NCBI RefSeq assembly: GCF_000427785.1
Contig: NZ_ATYR01000011.1
Location: 62,291 to 126,290 of the forward strand
Source of the DNA: Massilia alkalitolerans DSM 17462
Lineage (GTDB): Bacteria > Pseudomonadota > Gammaproteobacteria > Burkholderiales > Burkholderiaceae_D
Direction of reading: 5' to 3'
Length of the DNA: 64,000 bases
Both the position numbers and the translations under genes were made by a program. Below the pieces are notes generated by a model. That model was not told the origin of the DNA, searched no databases, and was given only the letters and a program-made list of their open reading frames with translations. Below are positions 39,091-50,624 of the stretch, one piece after another (the stretch's first letter is position 1; each line of letters begins with the position of its first letter).

Positions 39091-39112
39091 GAAAATCGGG
39101 GCATTCGCCCCG
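39091..39112 (-). terminator. Terminator after the BrnA-like gene
   Basis: Reading leftwards, CGGGGC at 39112-39107 pairs with GCCCCG at 39102-39097 over a four-base loop, followed by ATTTTCATTTT. Confidence 0.75.
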
Positions 39113-39117
39113 AACCA

Positions 39118-39351
39118 TCACTTCTCTTGCGACCCAGCCGTGCGCTGTGCGTCCATATACTCGCGCAGTACCTGGTTGATACGGGTCTGGTAACCCGGAC
39201 CCGCCGATTTGAACCATTCGAGCATGTCCACGTCCAAACGGATCGTCACGATCTGTTTCACGCCGTTGATCGTTTGGGGCTTCACGGCGACAGCCGGTTC
39301 TTCGATGCGGTTCACCGGCTGGTCCCAATCCGGCTCATATTCTTTGTTCAT
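39118..39351 (-). CDS. BrnA-family antitoxin-like ribbon-helix-helix protein
   Basis: 77 residues. The C-terminal VTIRLDVDMLEWFKSAGPGYQTRINQVLREYM matches the BrnA ribbon-helix-helix domain. BrnA normally follows brnT, whose ribonuclease toxin it neutralises while repressing the operon. No brnT is seen: the DNA upstream holds only the inverted repeats and the metH promoter. Possibly a solitary repressor of its own region. Confidence 0.82.
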   Translation of the reverse strand: MNKEYEPDWDQPVNRIEEPAVAVKPQTINGVKQIVTIRLDVDMLEWFKSAGPGYQTRINQVLREYMDAQRTAGSQEK

Positions 39352-39403
39352 GCAATCATCCCGTTAAAAGCTTCGCCAACCTGTGACGACGCGTTAATTG
39401 TCG

Positions 39404-39496
39404 TCCGTGTATGTAACGTAAAGATTGCGGATGTATTAGGTTTTGTAACGTCATGTAACAGCCGGCGAAATCAATACATAAAGATACATACACGGA
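39404..39496. repeat. Nested inverted repeats between brnA-like and metH
   Basis: Outer arms of 12 bp: TCCGTGTATGTA at 39404-39415 and TACATACACGGA at 39485-39496. Inner arms: ATGTATT at 39431-39437 and AATACAT at 39473-39479. TGTAACGT is repeated directly at 39412 and 39444, and TGTAAC again at 39454. The whole lies upstream of both flanking genes and fits an operator with looping or a large stem. Confidence 0.6.
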
Positions 39497-39538
39497 TCGG
39501 CATTTTCGCCCTCCGCAGAGCAAGCCGGCGTCCTGACG

Positions 39539-39544
39539 TATAAT
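39539..39544 (+). promoter_or_regulatory. Predicted -10 element for metH
   Basis: Perfect TATAAT about 50 bases before the metH ATG. The -35 position is not consensus. The short leader contains a hairpin (ACGGC at 39565-39569, GCCGT at 39577-39581). No cobalamin, SAM or SAH riboswitch pattern was recognised. Confidence 0.5.
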
Positions 39545-39595
39545 CGTAGACCGCCCAACAGTAAACGGCCTGTAAAGCCGTAGAAAGACGACACC

Positions 39596-43366
<3,771 letters not shown>

Positions 43367-43477
43367 TCCTCCCCTGCGCCGCCGGTCGATGCCGGCGGCG
43401 TTTCCCGCTTCCCTCGCAAACTTCCACGCTGCAGCATTGTCCAAGCAATGCGACGTCCACGCATGGAGGATCACATC

Positions 43478-43852
43478 ATGGCAATGCATCCGTCGTCCCG
43501 GCACTGGCAGGACCAGCTCATGGTCGTGATCGGCGTCTGGCTGTTCATGTCGCCCTGGGCGCTCGGCTATCCTTCCTATTCGCCCCCGGCGATCAACGCT
43601 TACATCGCGGGCGCGATCATCGCGCTGCTGGCCGCATTCGACCTGGTCAGGACCTATGTCTGGGCCGTGCTGCTGAATATCGTCGTCGGAGTGTGGGTGG
43701 CGGTCTCGCCCTGGCTGGTCGGCGTCGTGCGCGACCCGGCCATGACCTGGAGCCTGGGTCTCGCGGGCATCGCGACGGTCGTGCTGGGGGTGTGGGAGCT
43801 GCGCACGGATCCCGAGCTGCACAGCCAGTGGACGCGTTCCGGCGTCACCTAA
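43478..43852 (+). CDS. SPW-repeat integral membrane protein
   Basis: 124 residues. Four hydrophobic helices in two halves, each with a SPW motif (LFMSPWALGYP near 30, AVSPWLVGV near 85), the sign of the SPW repeat family of unknown function. GGAGGA lies 7 bases before the ATG at 43478, which decides the start over the ATG at 43463. Confidence 0.88.
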   Translation: MAMHPSSRHWQDQLMVVIGVWLFMSPWALGYPSYSPPAINAYIAGAIIALLAAFDLVRTYVWAVLLNIVVGVWVAVSPWLVGVVRDPAMTWSLGLAGIATVVLGVWELRTDPELHSQWTRSGVT

Positions 43853-43860
43853 GCTAGGCG

Positions 43861-45129
43861 TTAGATCGCGTAGCGAACGACCGTGTCGCTCCACTCGAAG
43901 GCCGAGATCTCGAGCTCGGCCAGGTCGTCGCCATCCATCGACAATTCGTGCAGCGCCGGCGCCACCTCGTCCTGCGCATCGTCCATGCGCTCGATCGACT
44001 CGGCCAGGCGCAGCAGCTCGCCGAAGAAGCCGCGGCGCACCAGCAGCGCATGGCGCACTTCGTCGATCACCGGGATCTGTTCCACGATGTCCTGCATCGG
44101 GATGCAGAACAGGGTGTCCATCAGCGACATCATGCCCACCGTGAAGGCGATCTCCGCCACGTTGCGCTGGCCGGGACGCAGGCGCTGCGCCAGCAGTTCC
44201 ATCAGGCGCGCGCGGGTGGTGGCCAGCATCAGGAGCGGGCTGAGGTTGTGGCCGCGCACGCCCGGCTCGGCGTACAGCAGGATCTGCAGCCAGCGCTGCA
44301 GCTGGCGGCGCCCCAGCAGCATCAGGGCCTGGCTGACCGACTCGATCTTGCGCCCTGCCCCGGCCGCCGGCGTATTCACCAGGCGCAGCAGGTTCAGGCC
44401 GAGCGTGACGTCCTTCTTCACGGCGCGCTCGATCTCGGCATTGTCGGCGTCCGAGGTCACCAGGTTCAACAGGTCCAGCACCGCCGCCTGCGAGGGCGAC
44501 AGCTTGCGGCCGGCGATCACGGTCGGCTTGGCAAAATAATAGCCCTGGAAGTAGTCGAAGCCGATGTCCAGGCAGGTGCGGTATTCGTTATGGGTCTCGA
44601 CCTTCTCGGCCACCAGGCGCTTGCCGGTGCCGCGCAGGCGCGGCGCCAGCGATAGCAGGGTCACCACCGGCAGTTCGCGCAGGTCCATCTTGACGTAGTC
44701 GATCACCGGCAGCAGGCGCGCCAGGCTGGCGCCATGGGCCGAGGCTTCCGCCGCGAAGCGAAAGCCGTGCTGCGACAGTTCGGTCATGCGCCCGATGACG
44801 GCGTCGTTCGGTTCCACCGAGCGTACGATCTCGAGCACGGTGCGTTCGCGCGGCAGGAAAGCGAACATGTCGCTGTGAAGCACGTCGGTGTCGACGTTCA
44901 GGAAGGCGGTGGCGTCGCCGATCGCGCGCGGCAAGCCCAGTTGCGAAGCATGGTGGATCACGCCGGCGCTGGCAGACAGGCCGGAATCGATCTCTGCCTT
45001 CCCCTGGGCGCTGCCGCGGAACAGCAATTCGTAGCCGAACAGCGCCTGGTTACGGTCGAGCACCGGCTGGCGCCCGAGGTAGAAATTGCGCAGTTTCAGC
45101 GGCTGGTCATGGCTGGCGGTATCGGTCAT
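43861..45129 (-). CDS. EAL-HDOD signalling protein, degenerate EAL
   Basis: 422 residues. An N-terminal EAL-like domain (about 15-215), with GYELLFRG in place of EALLR and FAAEASAHG in place of the catalytic DDFG. It should not hydrolyse cyclic di-GMP, though it might bind it. A C-terminal HDOD domain (about 220-410) follows. This is the YuxH-like architecture (also called CdgJ in Vibrio), which controls motility and surface behaviour in other bacteria. Two chemoreceptors lie in the same window but not adjacent. It ends 8 bases from the convergent SPW gene. Confidence 0.88.
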   Translation of the reverse strand: MTDTASHDQPLKLRNFYLGRQPVLDRNQALFGYELLFRGSAQGKAEIDSGLSASAGVIHHASQLGLPRAIGDATAFLNVDTDVLHSDMFAFLPRERTVLEIVRSVEPNDAVIGRMTELSQHGFRFAAEASAHGASLARLLPVIDYVKMDLRELPVVTLLSLAPRLRGTGKRLVAEKVETHNEYRTCLDIGFDYFQGYYFAKPTVIAGRKLSPSQAAVLDLLNLVTSDADNAEIERAVKKDVTLGLNLLRLVNTPAAGAGRKIESVSQALMLLGRRQLQRWLQILLYAEPGVRGHNLSPLLMLATTRARLMELLAQRLRPGQRNVAEIAFTVGMMSLMDTLFCIPMQDIVEQIPVIDEVRHALLVRRGFFGELLRLAESIERMDDAQDEVAPALHELSMDGDDLAELEISAFEWSDTVVRYAI

Positions 45130-45229
45130 GTCGTCTGGATGGGCTCGCGAACATGGCTACTTTACCGTATCCGCCCCTGTTAGTGGATTATTGGCATTAA
45201 TTTATCAACGGAATGATAGCTTTTTGCCA

Positions 45230-46006
45230 CTATTGTGGCAGCCCATCCACGAACAGCTTCAGTTCGCCAGGAGCGAAGGGGGTCCAGGTCTCGTTGTTGG
45301 TCAAGGGTTCGGTCACGATGATGGCGACCCGGTCGTTCGGCGTGGTCACCTGCGAGAAGTCGACCGAGAGGTCTTCGTCTGCCAGGTGCGCCGCGGCGAA
45401 CGGATACTGGCGCACGATGTAGCACAGCTTGGTCGAGCAGTGGGTGAACAGCGCGGTGCCGTCCGAGAGCATCATGTTGAAGGTACCATGGGCGGCGATT
45501 TGCGGCACCAGTTTTTCGAGGGCGGCACGCAGTTCGGCGAGCGAGGGCGCGCTGCGCGAGGAGCCGTCGCCGAACTCGTCGCGCAGGCTCTGCATCAGCC
45601 AGCAGAAGGCCAGCTCGCTGTCGGTCGTGCCGACCGGGCGGAACGGTCCGTTCAGTACAGGCGCGAAGTCCTTCAGGTCGCCATTGTGGGCGAACACCCA
45701 GTAGCGCCCCCACATCTCGCGCACGAAAGGATGGCAGTTCTCGAGCGCGACCTGGCCCTGGGTGGCCTTGCGGATATGGGCGATGACGTTGGTGGACTTG
45801 ATCGGGTAGCGCTTGATCAGTTCGGCGATCGGCGAAGCGACTGCGGCCTGATGGTCGACAAAATGGCGTACGCCCTTGCCTTCGAAGAAAGCGATGCCCC
45901 AGCCGTCGTGGTGGGTATCGGTGCGTCCGCCGCGATGGGCGAAGCCGGTGAAGGAGAAAACGATGTCCGTGGGGACGTTGCAGTTCATTCCGAGGAGTTG
46001 GCACAT
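45230..46006 (-). CDS. Class II glutamine amidotransferase, YafJ-like
   Basis: 258 residues. MCQLLGMN puts the N-terminal nucleophile Cys2 in place, as required in Ntn hydrolases after Met removal. GFAHRGGRTDTHHDGWG, HIRKAT and FAHNGDL are the glutamine-binding motifs. No synthase domain follows, so it supplies ammonia to an unknown partner or has hydrolase activity only. Confidence 0.9.
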   Translation of the reverse strand: MCQLLGMNCNVPTDIVFSFTGFAHRGGRTDTHHDGWGIAFFEGKGVRHFVDHQAAVASPIAELIKRYPIKSTNVIAHIRKATQGQVALENCHPFVREMWGRYWVFAHNGDLKDFAPVLNGPFRPVGTTDSELAFCWLMQSLRDEFGDGSSRSAPSLAELRAALEKLVPQIAAHGTFNMMLSDGTALFTHCSTKLCYIVRQYPFAAAHLADEDLSVDFSQVTTPNDRVAIIVTEPLTNNETWTPFAPGELKLFVDGLPQ

Positions 46007-46082
46007 GGCGCGCAGCTTAACACGCCCAGAGGTGCCGGTGGAGCTACTACGTCCCGGAACCGTAGTAGCCCTTCCTGATGAA

Positions 46083-46340
46083 TTAGTGCAGCACGACCGG
46101 CTGGCTCATCAGGGTGTCATAGGAACCCAGGAAGTCGTCGATTTCTTCCATGGTCGGCTCGCTGGCGATGAGATTGTTCACATCGCGGCGGAAAGATTGA
46201 GCCAGTTTGCCGCCGATGAACGCTTCGCGCCGGCCGGCTTTGTCGACGATCTCGTATCCGCCGAAGCGCAGGGCTTCGAGGTCGCGATCCACGCCAAATT
46301 CGACGACGCTGTACTGTTCGCTGTTATAGATCATGTTCAT
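46083..46340 (-). CDS. DUF3567-family protein
   Basis: 85 residues: MNMIYNSEQYSVVEFGVD, GGYEIVDK and EEIDDFLGSYDTLMSQPVVLH match this betaproteobacteria-restricted family of unknown function. AGGAG lies just before the ATG. Confidence 0.88.
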   Translation of the reverse strand: MNMIYNSEQYSVVEFGVDRDLEALRFGGYEIVDKAGRREAFIGGKLAQSFRRDVNNLIASEPTMEEIDDFLGSYDTLMSQPVVLH

Positions 46341-46511
46341 GATGACTCCTTCTCTCGATCAGAGTGAGGGGTGTCCCGGTTTTCCGAGCCACCCGATAGT
46401 GAACCAACCGCTTGGCGGCAGGCAGTTGGCTGATCACTTCGGTTAAGAGGTGGGGCTTGCTGAACCGATTTCAAGGACACGCTGTGTAAGCAAAGATGTC
46501 AAGCTCAGGTC

Positions 46512-46892
46512 TTACGCGTACAGGGTCGGGTTCAGTGCCAACAGCTGATCGTATGGCGCTGCTTGCAGCCACGATCGCAACTGATCAAGATGCTCGCTGC
46601 TCGCCACACCGATGAACAGGCGTTCCGGGCCTTGGCGCAACAGTCGATTTAATGTTACACGCAAAACCAGGTTGCCGGTACAGCACACGCACCCGGGTGC
46701 GAGTCGGACAAGTCTGACAGAGGACAAGTCGGGGATGGGTGTGCTGCCTGAAGCAAGCCCTTCGAGGATGACGGCGCTGAAACCGCCAGGCGGGCTCGTG
46801 GATGCCGCGGCGTCGAGCAGCGAGGCGATGGCCGCCTCGCGTGCGCCGGCACTGGGACCGGTGACCAGGGTGACCGGAACGGCTCCGGCCAA
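46512..46892 (-). CDS. Short COG0523/CobW-like protein without P-loop lysine
   Basis: 126 residues starting with TTG immediately after the stop of the ntrX-like gene (TGATTG). The VTLVTG start and GCVCCTGNLVLRVTLNRLLR (67-86) match COG0523 metal-chaperone GTPases (CxCC motif intact). The Walker A site reads TGPSAGAREA instead of GxGxGKT, so lacks the nucleotide-binding Lys. The protein ends where the GTPase core would continue. A degenerate or repurposed metal-binding piece. Confidence 0.7.
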   Translation of the reverse strand: MAGAVPVTLVTGPSAGAREAAIASLLDAAASTSPPGGFSAVILEGLASGSTPIPDLSSVRLVRLAPGCVCCTGNLVLRVTLNRLLRQGPERLFIGVASSEHLDQLRSWLQAAPYDQLLALNPTLYA

Positions 46893-47636
46893 TCAGACGC
46901 CCTTCTTGGCGAGCTTGCCCGGCTCGACGCCGAGCTGCTTGAGCTTGCGGTACAGGTGGGTGCGTTCCAGGCCGGTCTTCTCGGCCACGCGCGTCATGCT
47001 GCCGCCTTCGCGGCCCAGGTGGTGTTCGAAGTACATGCGCTCGAAGGCGTCGCGGGCTTCGCGCAGCGGCAGGTCAAAGGACAGCGTGTAACCGGTGCCC
47101 TCGCCTTGCGAAATCGCATGGACCAGGCGCGAGCCGTTGGCCATCTGCGGCGGCGCCTGCGCGAACATCGGGGCTGCTGCCACATTGGCTGCGCCGGCGC
47201 CGTTGTCCGTCACGGGAAGGGCGGCGGCAGCAACCGGGCGCGGCGGCGCCATGGGCGCACGCGCCACTTCCTGCGCGCGGGTCAGACCCTGCTGCACGGC
47301 CTTGAGCAGCTTCTGCAGGGCGATCGGCTTCTCGAGGAAATTCAGGGCGCCGATGCGGGTCGCTTCGACGGCGGTGTCGATGGTGGCATGGCCGGACATC
47401 ATGATGACCGGCATGGTGAGCAGGCCGTCGCGCTGCCATTCCTTGAGCAGGGTGACGCCGTCGGTATCCGGCATCCAGATGTCGAGCAGGACCAGGTCGG
47501 GAGCGCCGGCGGCGCGCGCCTCGCGGGCCTGCTGCGCATTCTCCGCCAGCGTGATGGCGTGGCCTTCATCGCCAAGGATTTCCGAGAGTAATTCCCGGAT
47601 GCCCATTTCATCATCAACTACGAGTATGTTCGCCAT
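46893..47636 (-). CDS. NtrX-like response regulator lacking the AAA+ domain
   Basis: 247 residues. Receiver domain (1-120) with D9, D52 in LLDIWMP, Thr/Ser and Lys in position; then a low-complexity Ala/Pro linker; then a Fis-type HTH (about 205-243: MTRVAEKTGLERTHLYRKLKQLG). The sigma-54-interacting AAA+ domain of NtrC/NtrX is missing between them, so it cannot activate sigma-54 promoters itself. It is transcribed with the ntrY-like kinase upstream, 51 bases away. Confidence 0.9.
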   Translation of the reverse strand: MANILVVDDEMGIRELLSEILGDEGHAITLAENAQQAREARAAGAPDLVLLDIWMPDTDGVTLLKEWQRDGLLTMPVIMMSGHATIDTAVEATRIGALNFLEKPIALQKLLKAVQQGLTRAQEVARAPMAPPRPVAAAALPVTDNGAGAANVAAAPMFAQAPPQMANGSRLVHAISQGEGTGYTLSFDLPLREARDAFERMYFEHHLGREGGSMTRVAEKTGLERTHLYRKLKQLGVEPGKLAKKGV

Positions 47637-47687
47637 CGTTCTATCTTCCTGATCTCTTACCCGTCATACCGCATTTTATGCCGTCTT

Positions 47688-50006
47688 TTATATTTCGGAC
47701 AAGTTCGCCTCGGGAGCTAACTTTAACAGCAAAATGAATACCGACGCGCCACATCCGTCCGGACGGTTCCCGATATCGATCCTGCCACCGTGTTCGTCGA
47801 TGATCTTCTTGACCATCGGCAGGCCCAGACCGGTGCCGCGCGCCTTCGAGGTGACGTAGGGCTCGAAGGCGCGCGCCAGGATGCGCGGCGAGAAGCCGGG
47901 GCCGTTGTCGGTGATCGCCAGGCGCACCGCGGTGCCGGCGGCGCCGTCCGCGCCTTCGTAGTGGATGGCCTCGGTGGTGACGTCCACGCGCGCGGCCGGG
48001 GCATCGGGGCCGCGGTCGACCAGCGCGTCCTGGGCGTTCTGCACCAGGTTGTGGATCACCTGGCGCAGCTGGGTGGCGTCGCCCATCACCTTGGGCAGGC
48101 CAGGTGCCAGTGCGGCGTGGATGATGTCCGACCCGTCCTCGGACAGGTAGAGCTGCAGGATCTCGTCGATCAGGCCGTTCAGGTCGAGCGGCTCCAGCAC
48201 CGCCGGCGGCGTGCGCGCATAGTCGCGGAAGTCGTCGACCATGCGCTTCATGGCGTCGACCTGGTTGACGATGGTGGTGGTGCTCTTCTTCAGCAGTTCG
48301 GCTTCCTGCGGCGGCAGGCTCGATTCCAGCTTCATCTGCAGGCGCTCGGCCGACAGCTGGATCGGGGTGAGCGGGTTCTTGATCTCGTGCGCCAGGCGGC
48401 GCGCCACCTCGCCCCAGGCCACCGAGCGCTGGCCCGCGATCACGTCCGAGATATCGTCGAACACCACGATGAAGCCGCTGCCGGTGCCCACCGGCAGGCG
48501 CGAGCCGCGCGCCAGCAGCGTGATGTCGTGCTCCTGCTCGTCGCTGCTGCCGCGGCGCGGGATCTCGATCTGCTGCTGCCAGTGGGCGCGCCGGCGCCGG
48601 TCGGTGCTGGCCGCGCTCTGCGCGCTCTGCGCCGAGATCGCGCGCGTGATGCAGTTGTAGAAGGTGTCCAGGCCGGGGATGCTGGCCAGCGGGCCGGCCA
48701 GCGCGCCCGGCTCGACCTGCAGGATGCGGTAGGCGGCGTCGTTCGAGTTCACCACCCGCCCTTCGGCATCGAGCACGATCACGCCCGCCGACATGTTGGC
48801 CAGCACCGACTCCAGGTGGGCCTTGGCGTTCTGCAGCGCCATGCGGTTGCGCTCGACCGCGCTGCGCGCCTCGAACAGCTGGCCGGTCATGGCATTGAAG
48901 GAGCGCGTCAGGGTGCCCAGTTCGTCGTTGGTCTCGACGGTCGGGCGCGGCGACAGGTCGCCCTCGGCCACCGCCTGCGTGCCCTCGGCCAGCACCAGCA
49001 GTGGCTGCGCCAGGTTGCCGGCGATGAGGAAGGCGCTGCCGATCGCGCCGAAGATCGCCAGCAGCAGGGTCAAGGTCAGGGTCTCGATGTACATTTTGCG
49101 CAGGCCGCGCCGGGCCTGGTCGCGCGAGCGGTATTCCTCGGAGGCGCTGCGCAGCACCACCGCATTCGAGGCCAGGTTGACCGGCACCGACTGCAGCAGC
49201 TGCAGGTAGCGCGGCTCCATGCCGGCCGCCTCGGGCACCGCCAGCACCACGCGCAGGCGCAGGCCGGTGGCGGCATCGAGCCCGTTCTGGTCCGGCCCAT
49301 CCGGCTGCACGGAGGCGTCGCGGTCCATGGTGCCTTCCGGACGCGCATAGCCCCCCGGCAGCGCGGCCGACTTGAGCATGTCGGGCGTCGGGCGGTCCAG
49401 GTCGAGGTTCAGGTTGCGGTCCTGCGCGCTCGATGCCAGCACCGTGCCGTCGGACGTGAGCAGCATGGCGCTTTGCAGCCCGCTGATGTCGTTCACCAGG
49501 CCGCTCAGGACGCCCTGCACCATCACCGCGTCCTGGCCCGCCAGCGTGGCAGCGGCGGTCTGGCCGGTGGCGCCCAGTTCGGCCACGGCTTCGTCGAGGG
49601 CGGCGCGGCCGAGGTTCAGGCCGGATTCGATCGCGGCCTCGATCTTGACGTCGAACCAGCTGTCGATCGAGTGCGAGACGAACTGCACCGACACCATGAA
49701 GATCACCAGCCCCGGCAGGATGCCGATGCCGGCGAACAGCAGCACCAGCCGCGCCACCAGGCGCGAGCCGAACTTGCCGGCCTTGTAGCGCGAATACAGG
49801 CGCGCCAGCGCGACGACCACGAGGATCAGGAGCAGCACGGCCATGCCGGCGTTTACGCCCAGCAGCCAGACGTAATAACGGTCGAAGAAGCCGGAGTTGT
49901 CGGAGGCCGAGGCCAGCAGGAACAACAGGATTGACGCGATCGCGCCGCCCACCACCAGCGCGTAGCGCAGCGCCCGGTTGAACGATTTACCGCGTACCTG
50001 GATCAT
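47688..50006 (-). CDS. NtrY-like membrane sensor histidine kinase
   Basis: 772 residues. Membrane segments near 15-35, 45-65 and 85-110, a periplasmic region, another at about 315-335, HAMP (about 340-390), a PAS-like region, then HisKA with RLAHEIKNPLTPIQLSAERL and a HATPase_c domain with the GLGLPMVKKI box. Partner of the NtrX-like regulator. In other bacteria NtrYX handles nitrogen and redox responses. Its ATG overlaps the DUF4390 stop as ATGA. Confidence 0.93.
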   Translation of the reverse strand: MIQVRGKSFNRALRYALVVGGAIASILLFLLASASDNSGFFDRYYVWLLGVNAGMAVLLLILVVVALARLYSRYKAGKFGSRLVARLVLLFAGIGILPGLVIFMVSVQFVSHSIDSWFDVKIEAAIESGLNLGRAALDEAVAELGATGQTAAATLAGQDAVMVQGVLSGLVNDISGLQSAMLLTSDGTVLASSAQDRNLNLDLDRPTPDMLKSAALPGGYARPEGTMDRDASVQPDGPDQNGLDAATGLRLRVVLAVPEAAGMEPRYLQLLQSVPVNLASNAVVLRSASEEYRSRDQARRGLRKMYIETLTLTLLLAIFGAIGSAFLIAGNLAQPLLVLAEGTQAVAEGDLSPRPTVETNDELGTLTRSFNAMTGQLFEARSAVERNRMALQNAKAHLESVLANMSAGVIVLDAEGRVVNSNDAAYRILQVEPGALAGPLASIPGLDTFYNCITRAISAQSAQSAASTDRRRRAHWQQQIEIPRRGSSDEQEHDITLLARGSRLPVGTGSGFIVVFDDISDVIAGQRSVAWGEVARRLAHEIKNPLTPIQLSAERLQMKLESSLPPQEAELLKKSTTTIVNQVDAMKRMVDDFRDYARTPPAVLEPLDLNGLIDEILQLYLSEDGSDIIHAALAPGLPKVMGDATQLRQVIHNLVQNAQDALVDRGPDAPAARVDVTTEAIHYEGADGAAGTAVRLAITDNGPGFSPRILARAFEPYVTSKARGTGLGLPMVKKIIDEHGGRIDIGNRPDGCGASVFILLLKLAPEANLSEI

Positions 50007-50584
50007 TCTGCACGGTAGGTGAAGGTTTTCCTGTTGGAGCTCAGGCGCCAGCTCGAATCATTGATGGCGTTGACCTGCAGCGGCTTGGACAGGAAGTCGC
50101 GGTCCATGAACATGCGCACCGAGACGTTGTAGACCTCGCCCTTCTTGAGGGCGTCTTTGGGGGCGATCAGCCAGCGCGCCGGCCGCCGGATCAGCGACAG
50201 CGCATCGTCGAGGGTATTGAAGGGCTGCGGCACGCTGCCGCCGGTGCTGACGATGTACTGGCGCGTGAGCATGTCGTAGGAGATGCCGATGGTGCGCTTG
50301 GAGAACACCGCCTTCTCGTCGCGCCACCACCAGCGCGGGCGCGTCATCTCGATCTCGGTGGTGAAGTGCAGCTTGATCCCGTGCTGGACCGCGTCCTGCA
50401 GCTCGTGGTTCAGGTCGAAGGCGAACGCGGTATTCAGGCGGTAGCCGTCCTCGCTGGCCTGGATCTCGACCTTGGTGATGTCGATGACCTCGGCCGCCCG
50501 TGCCTGCGAACACGCGAAGACCAGCAGCAGCTGACAAGCGAGGAGGCAAAGAAAACGTAAGGTCACAGGTGCGCCGGGAGCCAA
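50003..50584 (-). CDS. Exported DUF4390 protein
   Basis: 193 residues. EVIDITKVEIQASEDGYRLN, the WWWRDEKAV segment and FKSR-like tail fit DUF4390, found in betaproteobacteria between rsmB and ntrY. A signal peptide ends near ARA (about 29). The frame opens with TTG at 50584-50582. A GTG at 50566-50564 gives the neater signal peptide MTLRFLCLLACQ and could be the true start. Neither has an obvious ribosome site. Confidence 0.85.
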   Translation of the reverse strand: MAPGAPVTLRFLCLLACQLLLVFACSQARAAEVIDITKVEIQASEDGYRLNTAFAFDLNHELQDAVQHGIKLHFTTEIEMTRPRWWWRDEKAVFSKRTIGISYDMLTRQYIVSTGGSVPQPFNTLDDALSLIRRPARWLIAPKDALKKGEVYNVSVRMFMDRDFLSKPLQVNAINDSSWRLSSNRKTFTYRAE

Positions 50585-50624
50585 AAAATTGAAAGCCGAG
50601 GTTGTCTAATGGATCATCGCGCTG

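Noticed and set aside
39545..39595. Riboswitch (cobalamin, SAM or SAH) in the metH leader
   Set aside because: The leader after the predicted -10 is only about 45 bases, too short for those classes, and lacks a B12-box-like element.
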